The position numbers were made by a program, and so were the translations under genes. This document shows, one piece after another, positions 10,949 to 22,100 of a DNA stretch of 64,000 nt. Below the pieces are notes generated by a model, which saw only the letters and a list, made by a program, of their open reading frames with translations, was not told where the DNA came from and ran no database searches. Numbering within the stretch: position 1 is the stretch's first letter; each line of letters begins with the position of its first letter. Origin of the DNA: Closterium sp. NIES-65 (Eukaryota > Streptophyta > Zygnematophyceae > Desmidiales > Closteriaceae); NCBI GenBank assembly GCA_948144175.1, contig CANXME010000095.1, forward strand, positions 372,001 through 436,000, given 5' to 3'.

Positions 10949-11784
10949 AGCCCAGCTTTCTCTGGTAGTCGCGTATGCCGGCGGGCTTGAGTAGAGCGGA
11001 GCCTTCCTTGTTGTTTCCTGATGTAGCGGTACGGTGTAGAGATGGTAGTGGGCGTAAGTGCGAAACGTTTGGCGATAGTGTCGGCGTATTTCTCGGCGCT
11101 TAGGTAGATCGCGTCCTCCTCTTCTCGGATGTTGAGCCCGAGGTACTGAGTAACGATAGATGAAACCGTGAGCGTGAGATCTTGCTGCAGCTCCCCTTCG
11201 AACAAGATGGTGATCTCGCCAATTGACCCGATGTAGAGAAGATCGTCCACATAGACGATTAGCAGGACGTAGTCGTCGTTCTTTGTGAGCTGGTACATGC
11301 CCTAATCGTGTGGTAGTTGCTTGAAGCCGATGCGAATGAGGTGAGCGTGTACGTACTGTTGCCACAGTCGCGGAGCTTGTTTAATGCCGTAGAGCGACTT
11401 GAGCTGCTGGCAGACTTGGTTGGGTTCTCCGTGGGAACCGTGCGGTAGCTCGACGAAGATTTCTGCATCAACAGGTGCGTAAAGAAACTCATTTGCAACG
11501 TCGATTTGTCGCAGCTTCTTCTTCTTCATGGCGGCGATCGCGAGGAGAATTCGGAGCGAGGTATGTCGGCTGACCGGAGCGAATGTTTCGGTGAAGTCGC
11601 GTCCATGTTCTTGGTCGAAGCCGCGTACGACCCAGCGTGCTTTGAACTTGTCAATGGTGCCGTCAGCTTTTGTCTTCACACGGAAGACCCATTTTCCGGT
11701 GAGTACGGTCTTGTTTCGTGCTATGCCGATAGGAACGACTTTCCACGTGTTGCGCTCTTCTAATGCCTTCAGTTCCTTGTCCAT
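10949..11784 (-). pseudogene. Copy C reverse transcriptase
   Basis: The RT N-terminus reads from 11784 (MDKELKALEERNTWKVV, KWVFRVKTKADG, KARWVVRGFDQEHG, RQIDVANEFLYAPVDAEIF, KSLYGIKQAPRLW). A stop then comes at 11302, and the frame resumes at 11298 with NDDYVLLIVYVDDLLYIG, including the YVDD catalytic box. Towards 10960 the frame slips again. DVANEF replaces the usual DVxNAF. Degenerate but clearly copia. Confidence 0.85.
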
Positions 11785-14156
11785 GGCTTCTCGCCATTTT
11801 CCCTATGCTCCCCCCCCAGAGCCTGCTGAACCGTTGCAGGCTCCTTAGGAATGGCCGTGCCGTGGACTGCGGTGACGAGCCCGAGTATCTGGAGTCTGCT
11901 CAGTGTGTAGCGGGGGAGTAATGTGTCCTCGGGATAAACTGCTTTGTCTCCCGCTTCTGGATCAGGTGCGAAATTTGGTCCTACGCGTTCTGCTTCGTCG
12001 GTGTTGACTTGTGCAGGTGTTATGTAACCGTTGTCGGCGAAGTTGTAGAAGACTTCGGAATTGTTGCTTTCGCGTGGGTTTTCGTCGTCCATTGGGACAT
12101 CGACGGAGCAGTACGAGAGAGGTCCGGCTTCTTCTGAGGCTCCTTCCACGTTATGCTCGTCCCAGTCAGCTTCGTCTTCTGCCGAGGCGAAGGCTCGGTC
12201 TCCACGGAAGCCACCTGTGGGGTCTCGGTTTTCGTCCAGGTTGGCAAGGTACGTCTGTAAGGTGAGTCGCTCGTGGAAAATGACATCACGTGCTGCCACT
12301 GTTTCCTTTGTGTGGACGTCGAAAATCTTCCATGCGTTGTAGTGTTTTTCGATGCCTAGGTGTAGTCCCCACTGTGCCCGTTGGGAGAATCGTCCTGCTC
12401 GTGCAGATGGAGGGCGGTACTGTACCATGCAGCCAAAGACTCGTAACATTTTTGTGCTGCCCAGTTTTCCTGTCCACAGCAGATGCGGTGATGCGTTGTT
12501 CGGTAGTGACGACGAGGAGAGCAAATTGTGCAGTGTTATAGCGTGGTCCATTGTCGCTGGCCACTGGTGGGTGGGTAGCCGCATGCCACGTAACAGTTTC
12601 CGCATGGTGTTCTGGAGGGTCCTGTTCATCCTTTCTGCTACACCCTGCTGTTGATGGGCGTAGGGAAGGGAAATGAGTCGCTTGATTCCTCTTTCGGCCA
12701 AGTAGTTCTTGAACCTTGTTGAGGTATATTCTCCTCCCCCGTCTGACTGAAAGCTTTTCAGCTTGACGCCCGATTCTCTTTCTGCTACTGGAAGCCACGC
12801 GACGAACGCTTCGAACGCCATGTCTTTGCTTGGAAGATTCAGGTGCCAAACGTAGCGTGTCGCGGCATCGATGAACGTGATGGTGTAGAGGTACGTGTTC
12901 TGCCCCGGCTCGCGATTGTACAGAATGTCGCTGTACACCTTCTCGAGTGGCGCGTAAGCTGGTGCGCTTGGGTTGTGGTGAGGCGCGAACGGTCGATGTG
13001 GTAAGTCACCTTCGGGGCAGGTGAAGCATGTTCCACGTACTCGTTGAAGTTCTCGTCCGTCGGTCAGTAGGAGTGAGTCTTTGTCAAGTACTCCTACTCT
13101 TATCGTATTGTTTAATACTGTGTTGCTTGGGTGTCCCATTCTTGTGTGCCAGGTGCTTTCGTCGGCGCGATGTCCGGGTGATCGTCGGTACATATCTGAG
13201 TTGGAGTAGAAGTTGGTGCTACGATGAACTTCTCGTGGTGCTGGCTGAAGCTGCTCTGCGGGTGTTGGTGGTGTGTCGTCGACAAAGAGCGGTGCTGTTG
13301 AAGGACCAGCAACTGGTGTTGAGGTTCCTACTGTTGCCGTTGTTGTCTCTGCTGCTGCCGTTGTTGTCTCTGCTGCTGCCGATGTTGATTCTGCTGCTGC
13401 CGATGTTGTTCCTGCTGCTGCCGATGTTGTCTCTGCTGCTGCCGTTGTTGTTTCTTCTGCTACCGATGTTGTTCCTGCTGCTGCCGAATGTTGAATTGTC
13501 GCTAACGCTCTTGTTCTTTCTGTCTTAGGAATGGTGTGGGAATACCAAAAGCCGCCAAGACTGAAGTCTGGGTCAAGATCTGGAGGGTGTGTCCAGTTGG
13601 TGAAGTTAACGATGGCGTCGCTGTCGGCGGTGCCGAGATCAGGAACGAAGTCGAGAACGAAGACATTGTTTTTTAGGACCGCCTTGCCGATGTAAAGGCC
13701 TCCTCTCCCGTGGTACAACTTGAATTCTTGGGTGGTACTGTCTGCTTCAAGATGGATCCCCTTCGCCATCAACTGACTGACGCTGAGTAAGTTGTATCTG
13801 AGGCCTTCTGCGATTGAAACCTTGGACATCTGCAGGATGACGTTTGTTTCCCGTGACTGAAGTTGAACAATTCCTTGTCGTCGTGTGCGCAGATTCTGAT
13901 TGTTGGCAACGGTGATGACTACTTCGCGTTGAAGCTGGTATTCTCGTTGCACGAAGCGTCCTGAAGAACACATATGTTGTCCGCGGCAACTGTCCAAGAA
14001 CCACGTGTCCTTCCCGGATGGCTCGCTTTGGGCGATGGCGGCGTATGTCGGATTCGGTTGAAGTGACTCGCGGCGGGGTGTGGCTTCATCGAGTTGTTCT
14101 TCCGGTGAGTAGTGCGGTGGTGACTCGGTGATGCAGGAATCACTTAGTCTTGCCAT
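11769..14156 (-). pseudogene. Copy C protease-integrase polyprotein
   Basis: A 795-codon open frame. The N-terminal part carries a protease-like motif WFLDSCRGQHMCS, with DSC where DSG is expected. Then come the LRYNLLSVSQLMAKG block; an (A-A-A/E-T-T-S) low-complexity stretch at about 13490-13310; the GAG pre-integrase domain (WHTRMGHPSNTVLNN, CFTCPEGDLPHRPF); and the integrase core (YSDILYN, FQSDGGGEYTSTRF, SLPYAHQQQGVAERMNRT) with the D-D-E layout. The frame runs into the INT-RT linker and shifts at about 11800. It would process and integrate the element. The open length suggests a fairly young copy despite other damage. Confidence 0.87.
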
Positions 14157-15516
14157 GCAGCTGACTATGTTTCTTGCTCCTGGTGCAGGTTGTCCCGTCG
14201 AAGTTGTTGAAGCTTGAATCTGGGTCGTGGGATACGCTTGCGTCGAGCTGACTTGGCTGCTTGAAGGTCAAAGTTGCCGCTGTGGAGTTGTTGACTGTTG
14301 ACGATTCGGGCAGTGCGTACGCGGATGTCCTGAAGTTTTGCAGATGTGGGAGAACGGAGGTACGGGCTTTGGTTGTTGCTGCCGGTTGTTGTTGTTGTTG
14401 TTGTAGCGTCGTTGAGTGTGGAACGCGAATTCCGGTGCTGATGTTTTTCTCTTGTGCCTTTCTTCTTGCAGATCCATATCTTGTTGCTCGGCGTGGATTT
14501 CGGCGCAGAGCGCTGCTTGGGAGATTCTTCCATGGGAGAATGGCTTTCGTGGCGCGCCATTGAGGACCGAGGCCGCCGATGATGACTGTCTCGAAGGCGT
14601 CTTCAGAAATTGAGCCTCCGCATCGAAGAAGCTTGTCGCGCAATTCGCGACATCGGCTGATATATGCCAATCCTTTCTCGCCTGGTTTCATTTCGACCGT
14701 TTTCAATTGCACCATTAACCGACTTTGGTTTACATTGTTTGTTGCTTGATACAGGCCTTTCAAGTGGTAGTACGCGAGCTCCGCGGAGTTGCCGTAACCT
14801 CGGTAAGACCGTATGTTCTGCTGTTGAGTCGGGGTAATGTTCCTCAGTAGGATCGTGTACGCCATCATTGACTGATAGGTGTACTGCTGCTTCTCGTACT
14901 GTGTGCCGTTTGTTGGGTATGGCAGGGACCCGTCGAAGAAGCCGAGTATCAGCGCGCCTTCCATCATCAGCTCGAATTCAAAAGACCAGGTGAAGAAGTC
15001 CTTTCCATCGAAGGGCCTTGACGTTTGTAGTTTCAGAACGTGTGCGAACTGCGACCGAACTTGTAATGCGTCCAGTGATTTTTCTTGTCCAGGTGAAGGC
15101 TGCAGGTGTGGCATGAAGCTGATGGACCCGCGCTCGTATGGAGCAAAGGTAGGCTGCTGTTGATTTCCTCGTGCGTATGATGAGCCATCCAAGCTCATGG
15201 GTGTTGCTCCGTTGTTGTTGTTGTTGTGTGACTGCGCAGGTACCGATTGCTGGTGTTGTTCGTAGAACAACATGAAGGAGAAGAACTTCTCCATCATGCT
15301 CTGGTCGAAGTCCGCAGGGTGATTTTCGGGAGTCTCAGTAGACGTCGCCCTTGGTCTTGTTGCCGTGCCCTCCTCTGTCTGCAGGCCAGAGGCAGGAGGT
15401 GGAGTAGGAGTAGTACCCGCGGAGCCGTTAGAAGAGCTCCTTTCCTTGTTTGTTGCCATGTCTTGTGATGTATCTGGTGTCTTGATAGTGGTTGAGTTCC
15501 CCTTGTGAGCTCTCAT
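14140..15516 (-). pseudogene. Copy C gag
   Basis: Likely start at the methionine of MATNKERSSSN (about 15459). A Gln/Asn-rich N-terminus is followed by a copia Gag core (RPFDGKDFFTWSFEFELMMEG, YHLKGLYQATNNVNQSRLMVQLKT, FETVIIGGLGPQW). Downstream of about 14560 the frame shifts; the alternative frame holds a decayed zinc knuckle (HICKTSGHPRTHCPN), whose first cysteine is gone. An Asn/Gln repeat from GTT triplets lies near 14385-14405. Role: nucleocapsid. Confidence 0.85.
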
Positions 15517-15651
15517 ACCATGTTGGGCTGAGAAAAGCCCTTAGGATCTTTGCAAGGGTGAACTCTGAGTAGGATAATGTTGTAACATCGGAAGCTTTAA
15601 TGAGGAGGTTTGAACCACCTTGCGCTAGTATGTGAGGGCAAAGTAAGTTGA
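15509..15651 (-). repeat. Truncated 5' LTR and PBS of copy C
   Basis: The inner 131 bases of the LTR (15521-15651) match 9488-9618, then homology stops abruptly at ...AAGTAAGTTGA. The primer-binding site abuts it at 15509-15520. Confidence 0.88.
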
Positions 15652-16163
15652 ACATGGTCGCACGTACACTAAGGTCCCAACGTGTCCCTAACTCAAACTG
15701 CGTGGCTGAACATGGAAATGTCAATTTTGGGAATTGCGTACTGCGTGTCCCAACTTCGGATGGTGTCATAACGGGGAATGCAACCCAAGGCACAACTTGA
15801 ACGTCAACCTGGGTCCAGAAATCAAAACCATCGTCATGCAACCGTCGTGCAGGTCTACGAATGCGACTCCTTGTACAAGCGGCAAAATTTGTTTTGGGGG
15901 GAGCCAATCACGTAAGCTCGATCTGTTTGGACGGGTTGCTTGAAACAGTGTGTACCCTCGTTTCAACGGGCCTACGAAAAAAACTCATTTACAAGTTGGG
16001 ATGGGGTTCACTATTTTAGCTGCTTGGCACGCACCTGCCAGTTCTGTACATGAGGGTTTACTATGTTCCATTCTATTAACAAGGCTGCATAATGTAATGC
16101 TGATGTTTTCCTTCCTTCACACATGATTTCTTGTTCTTCCGGTACCGTATGCCACAGTTGGTA
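15652..16163. other. Spacer and probable 3' UTR of the Rieske gene
   Basis: No coding signal or repeat recognised. The last 100 bases or so (about 16060-16163) probably hold the 3' untranslated region of the minus-strand oxygenase gene whose stop codon is at 16164-16166. No clear AATAAA is seen; TGTAA-like signals are possible. Confidence 0.4.
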
Positions 16164-19100
16164 TCAGTCTTTTCTCGCATGGTCCCACCCGGTGTACACA
16201 AACTCCTTGGCGAATTCTTGCGCCTTCCAGGCAGCTGCAGCAGCTGCCACGGCCAGCACAGCAAGCGGCACGCGAGCACGCAGGGAGGTGGAAGCAGCAG
16301 CACCGGCGGCAGCGAGCAGGGAGAGAGCAGGCAGCAGCAAGCGCGCTCGCTGCAGGGAGGCGAGGGCGGAGGAGCAGGAGGTGCAGTGAGCCGTGTGGGA
16401 TGTCATGCGGTCCAAAACCACCTCCTTGGGTGCCGGCTGGGGGGGCAGGGATACACCTGAGAAGGCGGGCGGGTATGCAACGGCTCCACCTGGTGGGGGC
16501 AGAGACAGGTGGAGCAAGGGGGCATGGCAGGTTCAAGGAGCTGTGGATTGCACTCCAAGTGGTGCGTGGAAAGGGGAAGTCCTGAAGACAAGACCGCTTA
16601 GAGCGGCAGTACACATTCATTTTGATTGGCCGAAGGTTTATCAATTTTCGCAGGTGAAAGCTTTCAGCAAAAAGAATAAAGAAAAAATCATGTCGTTTTT
16701 TTTACCTTTTTTTTGCCAACCTCAACCCCAAATCTGCACACAACCAACCGCGTTGAATGTGTGTTTTTTGTTTAAAGCGATGGTGCGCATTCAACTCGGC
16801 TGGTTGTGGCCAAGCTTTGGAAGGGGGCTCACAAAAACATTACTTGTTCACGGGAAAACGAAAATGTTTCGCCAACATTTCGCACCGGCGGATTCGGTTA
16901 ACAAGTGATCAACCTTCGCTTTCAGATGAATGTGCACTTGCGCTCAAGGCGTGCGCAGAATAGTCATCAATGCACAAATTAGTTGGCCTATGAAGCCCAT
17001 CCTAAAGCTCGTACCACCAGTTACAGCCTCTCAAACGGCAAAAACGATGGTGGAAACTTGGGCATGGGTATGGGCACATGCCTTGTCATGATCATGAGCC
17101 TGGGCTTGGGCATGGGCATGGATATGGGCATGGGCATGGGAGTGGGCATGGGCATGGGCATGGGCACGGGTATGGGCATGGGTGCGGGCATGGATATGGG
17201 CATGGGTATGGGCATGGGTATGGGCATGGGTATGGGCATGGGCACGGGTATGGGCATGGGCATGGGCATGGGTATGGGCATGGGCACGGGTATGGGTATG
17301 GGCATGGGCACGGGTATGGGCATGGGAGTGGGCATGGGCATGGGCATGGGCACGGGTGTGGGCATGGGTATGGGCATGGGTATGGGCATGGGTATGGGCA
17401 TGGGTATGGGCATGGGCACGGGTATGGGCATGGGCATGGGCATGGGTATGGGCATGGGCACGGGTATGGGTATGGGCATGGGCACGGGTATGGGCATGGG
17501 CACGGGTATGGGTATGGGCATGGGCACGGGTATGGGCATGGGAGTGGGCATGGGCATGGGCATGGGCACGGGTGTGGGCATGGGTATGGGCATGGGTATG
17601 GGCATGGGTATGGGCATGGGTATGGGCATGGGCACGGGTATGGGCATGGGCATGGGCATGGGTATGGGCATGGGCACGGGTATGGGCATGGGCATGGGCA
17701 CGGGTATGGGCATGGGAGTGGGCATGGGCATGGGCATGGGCACGGGTGTGGGCATGGGTATGGGCATGGGTATGGGCATGGGTATGGGCATGGGTATGGG
17801 CATGGGCACGGGTATGGGCATGGGCATGGGCATGGGTATGGGCATGGGCACGGGTATGGGTATGGGCATGGGCACGGGTATGGGCATGGGAGTGGGCATG
17901 GGCATGGGCATGGGCACGGGTATGGGCATGGGTGTGGGCATGGGTATGGGCATGGGTATGGGCATGGGTATGGGCATGGGTATGGGCATGGGCATGGGCA
18001 TGGGCATGGGTATGGGCATGGGCATGGGTATGGGCATGGGCACGGGTATGGGTATGGGCATGGGAGTGGGCATGGGCATGGGAGTGGGCATGGGCATGGG
18101 CATGGATGTGGGCATGGGTATGGGCATGAGTATGGGCATGGGTATGGGCATGGGTATGGGCATGAGTATGGGCATGGGTATGGGCGTGGGATGGGCATCG
18201 TGAAGAGTATGCGTGCATGCAGGGGCGAGAGTGAGGACACACACCGGCATACTTGGCGAGCCACTGTCTGAAGGCGACCACAAAGAGGTCGGACGAGGTG
18301 GGCATGTAGAACGCCCTCCATCCGCTCCCCTTCCCGCTCACCCTCCCGCTCCCTGCTCCCTGCTCTGAATCCCCCTCGCTGCCCTCTCCTTGCGCGCCCT
18401 GCTGCTGCTGCTCCTGGTGCTGCAAGGTTCGCTCCTGGCAGTGCAGGAAATAGGCATCGCCTGGTGGGCGGCATGGGCCACAGGCAGAGGGTGACGTGCA
18501 GTGTGCAGGATGTGCAGTGTGCAAGATGTGCAGTGTGGGAGATGTGCAGTGTGGGAGACATGCAGTGTGGGAGGCAAGGGGCCATGGAGCCATTGCTTAG
18601 TCCCATGCAACAGTCAATGTGCCATGTCGCAGACGATAGGCATCATAGAGGCAAACCAGCAGTGACCAAAGTGGAAGAATGAAGAACAATGGGCATTGCA
18701 AATTCATAGAACAGATAAATGAGAAACCAGGGGGGGTGGGAGGGGAGCAAAGCGAGACGAGTAAAAGACACCATTTTTGGAGAACAAATTTAAAAAAGAA
18801 GTGGAAGATGGGGAGGAGGAAGTAAGATTCTCAACTGAGGAGCACCATCACCCCACCATCACCCCACCACAATCCCCACCATCACCCCACCATCACCCCA
18901 CCATCACCCCACCATCACCCCACCATCACCCCACCACAATCCCCACCATCATCCCACCAGACAACCCATCACAGTCCCCATCACCACAACCCCCCTCCAA
19001 CTCCCCCCCCCCCCCCCCCCCCCCCCCTTCTTCCTCCTTTCCCCCCATCGCACGCACCATCGTAGATCTGGTGCTGGCGGAGGTGCACGGACCAGGGCGG

Positions 19101-22100
19101 CAGGGGGAAGCCCATCTTCTTGCCGTCACCGCGCTTGAGCATCTGCAGGCTCACCACGATGCTGCTGCCGGGCGCGCTGGGCGTCATGTACAGGCACAGC
19201 GTGAACGCGTTCGGTGGTGCTGCTGCCTCCGCCTTGCCCTTGAAGAACGAGAACTTCGGTTGCTGCTGCCTGGTGGGAAGAGGAAACAGGAGAAGGGGGA
19301 GGAGAGGGCAGGCACAGGCAGAGGGCACTTCAGCTTCAGTTGGCGTGGAACCTTCAGGGTGATGATGACGCTGCTGGTGGGAGCGTGATGCAAGGTCAGG
19401 AGGGTGGGGGAGGCAGAGACCGCTGGGAGGTGGCGCAGTGGGCTTTTTATGAAAGGAGTTTGCAGGAGAAGTGATCCGACAAGGCATACGCAAGACCGAG
19501 AAGGGTGTGGATGGAAGGCTAGGGAGAACGGGGCACAGAGAATGTTTTTTGCATCAAAGAGAAAACTATTCCAGGTTGGAAGGCGTTTGCGGACTGTAAG
19601 AAAGGAAACAGTGGAGGTCGCACTGAGTAGCACCTGAGGCAGCACCTTAGTAACACCTGAGTACAGCCCGAGCAACAACTGAGTAACACCCGAGTACAGC
19701 CCGATTGTTACTTGAGGTAGTAGGTGTAGACGACGAGCTGCGGCGCTTGGAAGGCGAAGTCAGAGGGCAGGTCGTAGCTCTCCATTTGGAAGGGACCGTG
19801 GAAGCCAGCTGCACCCTGTGGGGTGTGATGTGGTGTGATGATGTGACGGGATGGGATGTGATGTGATGCAATGTGTGTGGGTGGGTGGGATGTGGAGGTG
19901 TGCATGAACCAAACCACTTGAGCAAATTCCAGGAAGGGCATAGCATATGCATGCAGCAATACATCCTTAGATTCATATATGCATTCAGTTTATGATCCTT
20001 CCTCCCCTCTCTCTTCCTTCCCTTCAGTTCAGTGCAATGCCCTCCCCTTTTTCTACCCCACCCCCCTTCCCCTCTTTCCGTACCTTCTCCTACCATCCCT
20101 TCCCACTCATTCTCCCTCCCTTCTCCACCCCTTCCCCCCCTCCTGCAGCACGCACCGGCTCAACAACAGCGATCTCCTTCATGGGCCCGCCCTGCTCCCT
20201 CTTGGTGGTGCCCACGCCGTGGTGCGAGAAGGGGAAGTGCGACGGGTCCGCAAAGTTCTCCCCGAGGAATTCAAACCCGTACGGCAGCAGCCGGGAGTAT
20301 GCTGGGAACACTGTGTACTCGTTAAAGTCCACTCCGTTAGGGAGGGGGAGAGGGGTTGCTTCTGCCTGGTCTGCCGAGTGCTCATCCGGCCACACGAACA
20401 GCACTCCCTGGACAGATGGGTGGGGCATGGGAACGGGATGATTTAGGAAATGGGATAGGGACGAGTTAGGGATGGGGCAAGGGGTGGGGCGGGAAGTGGG
20501 GCGGGAAGTGGGGCGGCACATGGGGCGGGGGACGGGGCGGGGCATGGGGAGGGGGATGGGGAGCGGGATGGGGTGGTGGATGGGGAGTGGATGGGGCGGG
20601 GGATGGGGCAGGCGATGGGGTATGGCCAGGAGCGCAGATTGCTTCTTCTCCCACTCTTCTGCACTCAACCCATGTCTCCTGCCCTCACTCGCACCCCTGC
20701 TGCCCCCACTCGCACCTCTGCTCCCCTCGCTCACATGCATCTCTTTCACGGGGAAGGCAGTGGCGCAGGCGCGGGAGGAGGCGAGGGCGCGGGGGGGCTG
20801 GCCGGGGTGCTCGGGGGCGGCCTGGGGGATGAGCTGGCACGCGCCGCTGCCTGCAAACGCCCACCCGTGGTACGAACACGCCAGGCGCCCTGCTGAGTCG
20901 ATCCGGCCCTGGAGGAAGAAGGAGAAAGGGGGGGAGGGGAGAGGAGGTTGGGGGAGTGGAAGGAGAAGGGGGCAGGGAGGGGAGGAGGGGGGCGAAGATG
21001 TGTTTCGAGGCTCTTGCAATAAAGCGAAGCCGCTTCTTGCTTCGTTAGCAAGGGCCGCACAGGAGGTGCCAAGGTTCAAAATTTCGGTTGGGGTAAAATA
21101 CGCTCCGTTTAAAACACTCGTTTTTTACGCTGTTTTTTCAAAATTTCTGCCGTTTTTTTGTTGGAGATTTTTGTGCCAAAAAAAAAAAAAAAAACAGAAA
21201 GGGTTCATAGATGATTCCAGAACAGGGCAGCATACAAACAGAAAGTAACATGCTAAAAACTAGTCAGAAATGAGCAAACACAGTCAAGTCCCTCCTCCTT
21301 CCTCCTAACTACCTACTACTCCTACTCCTTCTACCCCCTCTTACCTAGTCCTTATCCTTCAGCCCCCTCCTTTGATCTAGTCCTTACCCTTCACCCCCCT
21401 CCACTTACCGATAAGTTATCCTTCAGCCCCCTCCTCCTACTTAGTCCTAATCCTCCTCCTCTTCCTCATCCTCCTCGTCATCCTCCTCCCCGCTACTCCC
21501 GTCGCTACAATCCCACGCATTCACCCCCTTGTTCTTTCGCTTGGTTGGTTCATCCGGACCACTGTCATCATCACTGCTCCCATCTTCCTCACAAACCTTC
21601 TCCTTCCCCTTGCGGGACCCGCTGCTCTTGGAAGCACTCTTCTTCTTCTTCAGATTTGCGCGCTTCCTTTTGGTCACCCGCTTGCCAATGTTCCCGAAGG
21701 TGTCCCAGTCAATGGTACACGGCTCCCCCCCCGCCTCCTCCTCCTCATCCACCTCCGCCTCCACCGGAAGAGAAAGAAGCACGCTGGTGCTGCCCTCCTG
21801 CAGCGATCCATTGCTCAGCTTGCTGTAGAGCTTAGCAAGGGCCTCTTTTTTTTTTGTCATAGGACTCCCGAGCTCGCCGGCCAAATGCCACGTATGTCAT
21901 GGACGTGGCATTCAGCCGGTTGCGGTCCCGCCTTTGGACCCTTGCGAGAGCGGACCAGTACCGCTCGACCTCGGATGAAGTCACGGGCTGGGAGAGCAAC
22001 ATCACCGCAATCTTTTGCAAAGCACGAACCTCACCCTCATACAGCGCCCACCACTCAGCCGCGGAGAGCCTCCCGCTCTCCACCAAGATGGTGGCAGCCC

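Larger units (their letters stand above)
9488..15651 (-). mobile_element. Copy C: Ty1/copia element, 5' LTR truncated
   Basis: A minus-strand copia element with a full 3' LTR (9488-9921, 434 bp, TGTTGG...CCCAACA on the coding strand) and only the inner 131 bp of its 5' LTR (15521-15651). The primer-binding site TGGTATGAGAGC (minus strand, 15509-15520) resembles the plant initiator-Met tRNA site. Coding order is gag (15516-14140), protease and integrase (14156-11769), RT (11784-10949) and RNase H (10593-9930). A 345-bp SMART element sits in the RT at 10599-10943. There are frameshifts between gag and protease, near 11300 and in RNase H. No target duplication can be checked because the outer 5' LTR is missing. 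Confidence 0.9.

Noticed and set aside
10626..10994. Open frame with an internal peptide repeat
   Set aside because: The repeat is simply the two LTRs of the SMART element.
18243..18245. Exon 6 donor at 18245 (GCCG/GTGTGT)
   Set aside because: It would put exon 7 out of frame; the donor two bases downstream (GCCGGT/GTGTGT) keeps the conserved C-terminus.
16983..18593. Very long open frames (Met-Gly, Tyr-Gly-His-Gly, His-Ala, Pro-Cys repeats) on both strands
   Set aside because: They are produced by the hexamer minisatellite, which has no stop in most frames, and they overlap the intron and exon 6 of the oxygenase gene.
18841..18960. Possible CRISPR-like array of CACCATCACCCC units
   Set aside because: Simple tandem without spacers, in a eukaryotic intron.
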